Source of the DNA: a virus
IMG/VR virus record: IMGVR_UViG_3300046003_003104
Location: 1 to 23,638 of that record
Reading direction: 5' to 3' (one strand)
DNA length: 23,638 bases
The notes under the pieces were generated by a model, which was not told the DNA's origin, ran no database searches, and saw nothing but the letters and a program-made list of their open reading frames with translations. Positions 1-8,600 of this stretch are shown here, one piece after another (position 1 is the first letter of the stretch; each line of letters begins with the position of its first letter). The position numbers and the translations under genes were made by a program.

Positions 1-308
1 GTAGACAATAATTGTTCGCGAGCTTCGCAAAAAGGACAGGCCTCATTTTTTTCATGTTTAAGACATGGGAATGTTTTCCATTCACCGTCAACCATTACTT
101 TATGACCATGCATTTCCACGAATGGACTACCGTTTTGAGATGGTAGGATTCTGATAATTTTAGTCCCAGACTTAATATTCTCAGGAATATACGTATTGAA
201 GTAATTCTTCAAATCGTAAGTTTTGGCTTCTTGTTTTTCGTACTTAGGAGAACTATTCTTCTCGTACTGCGCTAACATAGCCTCTAAAGCATTCTTTTGT
301 TCACTCAT
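1..308 (-). CDS. gp32-like single-stranded DNA-binding protein, N-terminal part (cut by window edge)
   Basis: A 102-codon N-terminal fragment that runs off the left edge and resembles T4 gp32, the protein that coats single-stranded DNA in replication and recombination. It starts MSEQKNALEAMLAQYEKN and carries the core signature KIIRILPSQ (residues 50-58), comparable to the AVIRFLPS region of gp32. A zinc site follows with the gp32 layout: H69, C82, C91 and C94, ending in ACPFC. The start is the first ATG after two tandem promoters and no other in-frame ATG precedes the conserved core. Codons are more GC-rich than in the neighbours (GCG, CGC, TTC, TAC), which fits high expression. The C-terminal acidic tail expected of gp32 lies outside the window. 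The identification rests on motif memory but the zinc spacing makes it strong. Confidence 0.88.
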   Translation of the reverse strand, partial: MSEQKNALEAMLAQYEKNSSPKYEKQEAKTYDLKNYFNTYIPENIKSGTKIIRILPSQNGSPFVEMHGHKVMVDGEWKTFPCLKHEKNEACPFCEAREQLLS

Positions 309-324
309 TTTTAAAATATATATA

Positions 325-343
325 TATTACGTTATTTACTAAT
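325..343 (-). promoter_or_regulatory. 19-nt leader element shared with the tail tube gene
   Basis: The plus-strand sequence TATTACGTTATTTACTAAT recurs with one mismatch at 20045-20063, in the leader of the tail tube gene. In the tube it overlaps the TAAA half of the class B motif, so here it may be a degenerate late promoter (upstream half matches class B at 5 of 8 positions) or a shared mRNA leader element. The function is inferred only. Confidence 0.4.
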
Positions 344-354
344 TAAAAGTTACA

Positions 355-385
355 CAAATATACTAACAAAAAAATAAAAAGTCAA
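355..385 (-). promoter_or_regulatory. Class A promoter, proximal, for the ssDNA-binding protein
   Basis: On the minus strand TATATTTG (355-362) matches the Bacteroidetes -7 consensus TAnnTTTG. TTG at 383-385, inside CTTGAC, lies exactly 20 bp upstream. The extended 12-mer TTAGTATATTTG occupies 355-366. The expected start of transcription is near 350, giving a leader of about 40 nt before the ATG at 308. Confidence 0.78.
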
Positions 386-461
386 GTCTTTACTATTAAA
401 AAAATAATGTTTATTTTTTAAACTTTTCGTGTTATTACACAGTATATTTAATCTTGTTTTA

Positions 462-492
462 CAAATATACTAATAAATTTTAAAGTTAACAA
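462..492 (-). promoter_or_regulatory. Class A promoter, distal, for the ssDNA-binding protein
   Basis: A second copy of the 12-mer TTAGTATATTTG (462-473, minus) ends in a perfect TAnnTTTG box, with TTG at 490-492 again 20 bp upstream. It lies 107 bp behind the proximal copy, so the ssDNA-binding gene has tandem host-type promoters. It is just downstream of the terminator at 518-544, which isolates it from the preceding operon. Confidence 0.75.
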
Positions 493-517
493 ATTTTTAT
501 TTAAAAATTATTTAAAA

Positions 518-544
518 TAAAAAACCCCGAATAAATCGGGGTTT
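518..544 (-). terminator. Intrinsic terminator after the 280-aa gene
   Basis: A 9-bp perfect stem, AAACCCCGA / TCGGGGTTT (522-530 and 536-544), encloses a 5-nt loop and is followed on the minus strand by a T-rich tail. It ends the operon of four unrecognised genes and separates it from the tandem promoters of the ssDNA-binding gene. Confidence 0.9.
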
Positions 545-563
545 AATAATATTTTTTTTTTTA

Positions 564-1406
564 TTAAATATCTTCTTCTTCATAACCTTGTTCTTCCGAA
601 GGTTTATCAAAACTATTTTGTATTTGTGAATAACTATAATCGTCATCAATATCGTCTTTAGTTAATACGTATTCTTTTTCTTTGTCTTTATTACCCATAA
701 CATCATAAGCACCTTCTTTGTCAGACCAATAATCACTAAGTTTTATATTATAAGGAAAAGAACTTAAAGAACGCATTTCAAGTTTTTCAACTGGTGTTGG
801 GTTTCTTTTCACAATCTCTTTTTCTAACCCTTCAATTTTGCTAGCAACTGAATCCATTTTAGCTAATTTAGCCTCTAAGTTAGCTAATTTACTCATTAAT
901 TCTTCTCCAGTGCTTTTAGACACTTTCATGGCTCTAATAGCAGCTTCTTTAGCTTCTTCAGCCCCTTTAACAATTGAAGTTACATCTACCTCAACTTCAT
1001 CTTCAGCTGGCATAGGTTCCTCTATTGGCATTTCTTCTGCTGGCATAGGTTCCTCCGCTGGCATTTCTTCACCACCTTCTGGTGCTGGAATAGGTTCCTC
1101 CGCTGGCATTTCTTCACCACCTTCTGGTGCTGGCATTTCTTCTGCTCCAATATCTACTGGTGTATCATCCTCCATTTCACCTGCTTGGTCAAAACCTTCT
1201 GGGTCTTGTTCGTTGCCCACTACTGGTTCTTCTTCGGCTTCTTCTAATTCATTACCTAATTCATTACCTAATATAATAGGTTTTTGTGGGTTACCTGAAG
1301 GTGCTATCACATTTTCCTCAGGGTAAAAATCATATTCGGTCAATAGTTTAAAGCGTTTAGCTTCCTCTTTGATTAACTGTGGGTCAAACGTAATTTTTTT
1401 TCTCAT
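564..1406 (-). CDS. Acidic repeat-containing protein of unknown function (280 aa)
   Basis: I do not recognise a named family. The N-terminus (residues 1-30) is basic and contains KEEAKRFKLLTEY. Residues about 45-140 are very acidic and proline-rich, with a perfect 15-residue tandem repeat around PAPEGGEEMPAEEP and several EEPMPAEE variants. Residues about 145-200 are Ala/Glu/Lys-rich and should form a coiled coil. The C-terminus has an aromatic patch near FPYNIKLSDYW and an acidic end. The start codon shares one base with the stop of the preceding gene (TAATG), so the two are probably translationally coupled. The disordered acidic middle and coiled coil would suit a scaffold, core or structural accessory protein, but this is inference only. 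A strong terminator follows. Confidence 0.75.
   Translation of the reverse strand: MRKKITFDPQLIKEEAKRFKLLTEYDFYPEENVIAPSGNPQKPIILGNELGNELEEAEEEPVVGNEQDPEGFDQAGEMEDDTPVDIGAEEMPAPEGGEEMPAEEPIPAPEGGEEMPAEEPMPAEEMPIEEPMPAEDEVEVDVTSIVKGAEEAKEAAIRAMKVSKSTGEELMSKLANLEAKLAKMDSVASKIEGLEKEIVKRNPTPVEKLEMRSLSSFPYNIKLSDYWSDKEGAYDVMGNKDKEKEYVLTKDDIDDDYSYSQIQNSFDKPSEEQGYEEEDI
1045..1133 (-). repeat. 45-bp tandem repeat inside the 280-aa gene
   Basis: Two identical 44-bp copies lie at 1045-1088 and 1090-1133, a period of 45 bp or 15 codons. Shorter related units (GCTGGCATAGGTTCC) flank them on the low side. The length keeps the reading frame, so copy number can change without breaking the protein. Confidence 0.9.
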
Positions 1407-1594
1407 TAGAATAATAATTGTCTACCGTCTTCTGTTATAATTTTTTTGTTGATTCTTTCTATAAGGCTTTTATCACCTTTGATAACACAAACACCTGAAG
1501 TACAATCCATGTCTTGGTTTTCAGTGTTTAAATATCCCTCTAAAGCTTTGTTCAAATCTTCAGCTTTTTTGTTTTGTTCTTTGTTGGTTTCCAT
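1406..1594 (-). CDS. Small protein of unknown function (62 aa)
   Basis: A 62-residue protein with a charged, Lys/Glu/Asn-rich N-terminal half that is probably helical. A compact C-terminal half has CTSGVC (two cysteines four apart) and ends in IITEDGRQLLF. I recognise no family. It is read from the class B motif at 1622-1636 and is coupled to the 280-aa gene by a TAATG overlap, so the two products probably work together or are needed in fixed ratio. The start is the only ATG in a suitable place; the opposite-strand frame over the same region is not coding-like. Confidence 0.7.
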   Translation of the reverse strand: METNKEQNKKAEDLNKALEGYLNTENQDMDCTSGVCVIKGDKSLIERINKKIITEDGRQLLF

Positions 1595-1621
1595 AATGAA
1601 AATAATTTATAATATCTTATG

Positions 1622-1636
1622 TTTAGTTATAAATAT
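1622..1636 (-). promoter_or_regulatory. Class B (putative late) promoter motif before the 62-aa gene
   Basis: The minus strand reads ATATTTAT AAC TAAA preceded by G, the same pattern found before four structural units. It lies between the stop of the 131-aa gene and the start of the 62-aa gene, 27 nt upstream of the ATG. No hairpin terminator is visible just upstream, so this would be an internal operon promoter. Confidence 0.5.
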
Positions 1637-1646
1637 CATAAAGTAA

Positions 1647-2042
1647 TTAAAAAACTCGTTTTATATTAAAAATACAAAGTTCTTTATTATTAATCAAAAT
1701 AAATTTATTTTGATATTCAACCCAATTTATTTTTATTTGTTTATTGTCTATATTTCCTATGGATTCTGGGTACTTTTCTTGTATCAATAAATTCAAAGCA
1801 TTTATTGTATATAAAGCATCACCTTTTTTATGTATAATGACAGCGTTTGGAAATAAATTTTTTAGGTTGATTGGTTCTTCTGGGTTTATTGTTAATTTAA
1901 AAGTAAGAATATTTTTTGATTCATCATCAAGGTTTTTATAACAAAAAACTTTTTCCACGTTAAATTTTGTTTTTAGATAATCTAAAAACCAATCAACTCT
2001 TTCTGGAAATATAAATGAGGCTAATAATATTGTTTTATTCAT
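1647..2042 (-). CDS. Conserved-looking hypothetical protein (131 aa)
   Basis: I cannot name a family with certainty. The protein starts MNKTILLASFIFPERVDWFL and alternates hydrophobic strands with amphipathic helices, as in a small globular alpha/beta fold. A central segment, PNAVIIHKKGDALYTINAL, gives way to a helix, and the C-terminus contains a likely beta hairpin (FILINNKELCIFNI). No signal peptide or membrane segment is seen. Its start lies 8 bp inside the end of the 198-aa gene, so the two are co-translated. It is not obviously a virion protein; a regulatory or replication accessory role is possible, but nothing in the sequence decides it. Confidence 0.72.
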   Translation of the reverse strand: MNKTILLASFIFPERVDWFLDYLKTKFNVEKVFCYKNLDDESKNILTFKLTINPEEPINLKNLFPNAVIIHKKGDALYTINALNLLIQEKYPESIGNIDNKQIKINWVEYQNKFILINNKELCIFNIKRVF

Positions 2043-2631
2043 TTTTTATAGAATACAAATAGGGTAAAAATCTGACTTGGTTTTCCATGTCTTCGATTAT
2101 ACTTTTATATTCTATAAATATGTCAGTATCCCGCAAAAACACTGAGCTTATGTTAATAATTTTATCTTTTATCTTTGAAGTATTTAAACGTAGATATTTT
2201 AATAATTTTAAATCAATACCAAAAATAAAATCATCACTATAAATATATATCATATCTTTGTGTTGATAAGTGATTTTATTAGGTGACGAATATATTTTTT
2301 TGAGTATTTTTAAAAAAGATTTTTTCTTGTATTGTATTGGGTCAACAAATATGTAGTTTATATTTTTTATCAATTCATGATATGCAAAGTGTTTAAACCA
2401 TTCAATTTCAATGTTGTGTTTGTCTCTACTTTCAGTTCTTTTTGTTGTCCAATAAACGTTATCAGTTACTTTTATCTTACCAACATCATAGTTTGGAAAA
2501 ATACTATCGGTTAAATCAAAACCAATAATTAATGTAGGCAACCCATGGATTATCTCGTCCATGGATTCAACCACATTAAAATCTTCTGAAACGTTGATTT
2601 GTGTTTTCGAAACTATATTGGCAAATTTCAT
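2035..2631 (-). CDS. Hypothetical protein (198 aa)
   Basis: No family recognised. The protein starts MKFANIVSKTQINVSED and shows a hydrophobic strand followed by acidic residues (PTLIIGFDLTD, about residues 32-42). There are repeated Ile/Tyr/Asp-rich strands and a lysine-rich helix (KKKSFLKILKKIY, about 102-114). It looks soluble and globular, with no membrane segment. The start ATG (2629-2631) comes only 4 nt after a TATATTTG box, so its message may be leaderless. It overlaps the 131-aa gene by 8 bp and heads a four-gene unit ending at the terminator at 518-544. AT-rich codon use is like the rest of the window. Confidence 0.72.
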   Translation of the reverse strand: MKFANIVSKTQINVSEDFNVVESMDEIIHGLPTLIIGFDLTDSIFPNYDVGKIKVTDNVYWTTKRTESRDKHNIEIEWFKHFAYHELIKNINYIFVDPIQYKKKSFLKILKKIYSSPNKITYQHKDMIYIYSDDFIFGIDLKLLKYLRLNTSKIKDKIINISSVFLRDTDIFIEYKSIIEDMENQVRFLPYLYSIKNE

Positions 2632-2635
2632 ATTG

Positions 2636-2647
2636 CAAATATACTAA
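2636..2647 (-). promoter_or_regulatory. Class A promoter box before the 198-aa gene
   Basis: The exact 12-mer TTAGTATATTTG seen at the ssDNA-binding and endonuclease genes is present, but no TTG lies 20 bp upstream. The box ends 4 nt from the ATG at 2631, so transcription would begin at or next to the start codon. Confidence 0.55.
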
Positions 2648-2669
2648 ATAAATTTTAATAAAAGTATTT

Positions 2670-5600
2670 TTAAACTAAAAAATTAGGTCCAGCTATTGGT
2701 TGACTATTAATTAAAGCAATACCAGCATATCTCCAATAGAACGCATTGTTTGTTTTGTCTGGTGTTCTTTGAACAACACCTTTAGCTTGTGAACTAGTTG
2801 GTGCATTAGCTAAAAACTCCGTTCTAGTACCGACAAAATCTAAAGAATTTTGACGATATTGAGTATTATTTATACCTTCAACTGAGTTATTTATGTATTC
2901 TTCGGCATTTATAGCTGATATATTTTTACTATTTCTTAAAGCAACAATCGAAGTAGCCTTACTATTAATTTTTTTCCAATCAGAAATATTTTTAAACGTA
3001 GGTTCATATTGTTTTGGTGCGGTAATGATTTCTTTAATAGAGTTACCATACGGTTTTCCTGGTGTGTTTAATCTATTGTAAATACTTTGCGCAACATCTG
3101 CCATACCTTGTTGGTTTTCTTTAAAGTTTTCAGCCGCACATATCGCAACCAAAGACCAATAATCTGCTGTTGGACCAACCACCGTTTTTTCATTTTCACC
3201 ACCAGTGTTAAAATCAGCAACACCAATAATATTTTTCTTATTGTAGTATTTATTATTTGTTTTTAAAATTATTAAAATATAATCTTTAACATCTGAAGAA
3301 TCTGTTATATAACCATCAAACAAACCTATTTTAAATGTTTTTATAGAATCACTTAAATTACCACCAACCAAAAACGCTGTGTTACCATCTATTTTATACA
3401 AAACATCACAGTGACTTGATGTATAAGCACCACTTCTAGGTTTACAAAAAAGACAACCAACTTCTGGTTTTATTTTTAATCCAGATTTTAATGGGAACGC
3501 TTCGTAACCATTAACACCTTTCATAGCAGATGATACATAACTATAATGTAATGTAGATTTCATAAAGTTAGGGTCACCAGCTAACATTACATACGAAATG
3601 AACACAGCACTCCATGGTTGTGCATTAGAACTATATTCTTGAGCACCAACTCCTGGTGTTTTATCAGCATATTTTTTCAATATAGTAACCGCATCTTTTT
3701 CGTCTAAAGTTCCGTTTTTCCAAGCAGTAATTTCATTTTCAGCTGTTTGAGTTAAAACTTTTGGATTTTGTAATGGTACACCTATTATGGTTTTATCACT
3801 AGGAATTGAACTCTTCAAATCAGAATAAAAATCAGTAACATAATTTTTACCTTCAGTTGCTCGAACATTAGACGCTTTAGATTTACCAGCAGTACTTAAA
3901 TCTAAGGTTTCAATTAAACTCATATAGGCTTCAGCAATATCTATTATTGGTGATTCAATCGATTTTATTCTAGTACCAGTAAACCATGTTGACATGTAAT
4001 TTGGTTTTATATTATGCCTTGTTTTAATAATCATATAAGCACCATGAAACATTGGTACGTTGTTTAATTGAAAATACATCATAGGTTGAATCATTGGGTT
4101 ACCTAACATTTCAATTTCCGCGGAATAACTTCTAACCGCATATATGTTATACATATTTTGACCACCAATTGAAGGGTTATTTTCAAAACCTTTAGTTGAT
4201 ATATCTTGAACTATTTTTAAAGATTCTTCTGATTCGGTGAATTCACTTTGGTCCAATGTAATATCTTTAAAAATGTTTTGGTTTTGTTGTGAATAATTTA
4301 CAACAAACACTGAAACTGGGTCTTCGTTATCGTTTAATGGTTCGGCATAATCTGAAGGTATTGACACATCTGGATTACCATCTTTGTCACATCTTATATC
4401 AAAACCATCATTTGGGTATTTACCTGATTTTAAATCTAATTTATTAGATTTTTGACCAGTATAAACACATACAAATGTTGGTCCACATGTGGTTATTGCT
4501 TCATCATAAGCAAATGGTGTAAACACTGATTGTAACATTTCGTCATCACGATAATTAATAAATGTTGGTAACGCTAAAAATTCAAATTTATTATCACTTA
4601 ATAACCCACTTATCACACCAGTTGCTGATGTATTTGGAAAATCTGATATAGTTTCACCTAAGGGTGTTGGGTCAATATATAATTCATTACCAATATCTTT
4701 AAATGACCTAGTTACAAACCTAAAACTATCTATAAGTCTAGGGGAACTTGAAAGGGGGTTATATTTTTTAGCCATAGCAGCATCAATTTTTTTTCTATTG
4801 CTACCATCTCTATTATTATCACCACATTGAAATATGATATTACTTTCATCTGTTATACCACCAAGCCATTTATCATAGATATTTTTACAATGTCTATAAA
4901 GCATTAGTTTTACATCATCTTTATTGTTTGTGCCAAATACTTGATTTATTTCATTTTCCACTTGATTGGTTAATGTTAAACCACTAACCGCGTTGGATAT
5001 AACAGATATATATGTTTCGTAATATTCTTTAAAAAAACCTTCAGAAATACCGATAGGTCTACGTAATAAATCTAAATCTTCACCACTATTAATATCACCA
5101 TCACCTCTAACATTAATTCTGTCTTTACCAAGCCATATACCGTAACCAGTGTTTGCTATTATAATTTCTTCATCAAACGCTTTAATTAGAGCTTTACCAA
5201 CATCAGAACCACCGTTTAATTCTAATAAAAACTGATGTTTATCTAGAGCACTAAAACTAGCACCTTCTGCTAGGGTTGTTATTATGTTATAATTGTCGTA
5301 ATTTATTAAGTTATCAATTATTTTATCGCTATAAAAATTATAGTTATTATTTGTCCCATCATACCCTAAAAAACCAGTTTGACCATTTGGTGTAGTTTCT
5401 GTGGTTTTATATCTCATTCTATCTAAAAAACCACAAAACTCAGTTGGTGTTTGGTTGGTTATTTCTAAACCATTATATATAGTTTCCCAAGAAACATAAA
5501 CACTGGTTCCGTTTACAAAATCAAAAAAAACTTTTTGAAACTCATTTTTAACTTGTTCTGGTAACGCTCTAATAACAGAGTCGTTTTCAATTATAATGTT

Positions 5601-8600
5601 TTCATCTATAATTCTAGGAAAATAATAACCAGGTGCTGGTGCTTTAAATGATGAAGCATTTACCCCACATGTTTTTTTCCATATAACTGGGTCTTTGATT
5701 CCACGACCACCACCTACAATTTTACCATCGACAATAATAGGGTCTTCTTCAGATAACCACCATAACACGGCACCCACATAAGCAACCCAAAATCTTGGTG
5801 CGTGAACAAACCCACCTTTAATATCGAATAAATGTTTTATTTCTAAACTACCAAAAGGGTCATAATTATCATAAGATATATTAAACGGTAATGTGTTTAA
5901 AAACAAAAGAGCTTTAGCATATTTTTCAACATTAAGTTTTCTTAGGTTATCATTATAAGTACATTCAGCATTTTTTTGTAAATAGTACCACTTACTACCA
6001 AATAAACTAAAACCAGTGGCCAAACCACCAATTTTAAAAGTTTGAACGATACTCGTTAATTGTTGAATATAAGGGTATGATATATTGTTTGGTGCTGTGT
6101 TTATATCTATTGCTTTAAACCTACTAGACCCAACACTTTCATGAATTAACCTACCATTTTTTTTAGTTTTCATAAATTCTGAATAATCATTAGGTGTCGG
6201 TATTAAGGTGTTTCGTTTCCAAACACCATCGAACACACTATTATTATTTTTAAATCCGTTTATTGACGCTGATTGTGCTCTAGAATCAGCCAACCCATTT
6301 CTATTTTTACTATCGTTTCTATAAAAAATGTACATAGCTGGAGTGTTTTCTGGAGCATTTTCTGGCCCAAAAGTTATTTTACCAAAATCTTGAATACCGA
6401 ATATACCACCAAAAGAATTAAACCCAGCGTTAGCTATATTACCTGTTGATAAGTTTATTAAATCTATCACACTATTTGTGTCGATAGATGTGTCTACTAA
6501 AGTTAAATCTGTCGCATATTCAACGTTGGTAAACATTTTAACATATATACCATAATCTTCTTGTTTCGTTAATTCGTTTACTGTTTTAGTGTAATTAACA
6601 CCCGAATTATAATTTGTTAAAAATAAAATACCATCATCTACCATATTAGAAAGAGTGTTGGGTATTCTAGGGTTACCTAAAGCTATTGGTACGTAGTCAT
6701 TTAAATCTGAATTTATTGGTAGAACTTTAGTTTCTGTTTTTTCACCGTTACTAAAAAAATAATCATAGTAATATTTTTTATCGGTTGCATCATAAAACAT
6801 TAATTTTGAATCAACACCATTTATAGTACCAAAAGTTTTAACTAAATCATCTATTTTTAAATTTTTTAACGAAACCTTTAAAGTTGGGTTAATTATCGCT
6901 GATAACATAGTGTTTGCCTCTAAAATAGCCATTTTTCGTATATCACCATTTTCACCTCTTGACATGTATAGTGGGTTGTTAGTATATGATAGATATATCA
7001 TACCTCTAATTATCATTAAACGTTTTACTTGTTCGATATTTTGTAGTTCTTTTACAGCGTATGGGTTACCAGCTTTATCGTTAAATAATTTAGTGTCTAA
7101 AGGGTTAACTGGAAAAAATAAAGTCCCACTACCAGCGTTAAGCAAATCTAAACTTTGTTCTAACCTGCTTGCCGTTAAAAACGCTTGTAATAAATCGTCA
7201 ATAAATTCTAATTCAGGTATATCACTTATTCTATTTTTTAAAATAGTGTTTGCGCCTAAGTATTTGTCACTATAATTATTTGATTGAGTTTCTTTTTCAC
7301 TATAAGCTGGCCATGGATAGAAATTAGGGTCGTCTTTGTTATAATCACTACCTTCTTTTTTACCACTAAAAACAGTTGTAAACAATTCTTTTCTAACTTG
7401 ATTTAATTCAGCTTTTCTAGAAACCTCATAAACCGTTTCCATAAAAACTTCAATTAAACATGTGAAAACTTCAATCATATTCCTAACTGTTGGGTTAAAC
7501 CCTAAAGTTTCTGTAATTGAGTTTTTAATTTCGTTAGCTAAGTATTTATTTGTGTCGTTTAACGTTTTTTCAATCAACTCCCTTTGGTCTTTTATTAGTT
7601 TAAATCTAGACCTTAAATCCATTAACCTAAACACATAATCTGAGGCAATTGCTGTAAAATTAGTATTTAAATAATTTAATAAGTCTTTTTTAAAACTTTC
7701 TAAAGCTGCTATGTCTTTTAATTTAGAATCTTCAACTATTGTTAGCGTGCTTTCTGGTTCCAATAATTTTTTAGTTAAATCATTTAAAATTATTGGGGTC
7801 GCTAAATCAATTTCATTTATTTTTGCACCACCTATATTTAAATTATTATATTGTACTATTAATTCTTTTATCGTTTTATCAAAATCATTATATTTTTCTT
7901 GTCGTTCTGCGGAAAAAGAAAGATTTTCCATAATAACAAAATCATATATGGTTATAGTTGTTGTTGTTTCGTCTTTAGTTGTTGTGTATTCAAGACCAAA
8001 GCTATTTATCGCCGCTTCTAAATTATTTAATATTTCTAGAGCTTCTTTAAACGAATTTATATCTTTAGCTTCCTCTGATTTTAACGCAGCTTTTTTAATT
8101 GATTCTGGAATTAAAGAAATCTTATTCTTTAATTCCACCAAATTTAAAATTTTTGGGTCTTTATTTTCATTATATTTTTTAAATTTATCACCACCAATTT
8201 TTGTAAAAGGTATAGCTTTTAATACACCTATAAGCATATCAGATAACATAGCGTAAGTATAACCAATAAATTCACAACTTATTTCAAAATTACCTGTTTG
8301 TGAATTAAATTTAGAGTTAAATTTTAACATATGTAAACAATAAGTTACTGGTAAACCATAATACCCTTTGATTTCTAATTCAAACAACGGATATGGAAAC
8401 TCAAAAAAAGTAGCGTATTTATTTCCTGAGTCATTTAATAACTCTTCTTCATTTTGAAAAATAGAAGAACCTCTAACATCTATAAAATCTATTTTAATCA
8501 TCGGAGTGTAAGATGAATTAAAATCTATATCTATATTAGTAATACCAAAAGTCTCAGGGTTAAAAGTATCGGTTTCAAAAGATGTCGTTAATTCAGTAAA

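Noticed and set aside
838-1326. A 162-codon plus-strand open frame rich in Ser, Gly and Ile
   Set aside because: It is the complement of the acidic repeats of the 280-aa gene; low complexity, no promoter or leader, and the minus-strand gene is coupled to its neighbour.
7711-8256. A 181-codon plus-strand open frame within the hub gene
   Set aside because: Complement of coding sequence, hydrophobic by base composition only, with no neighbouring plus-strand genes or promoter.
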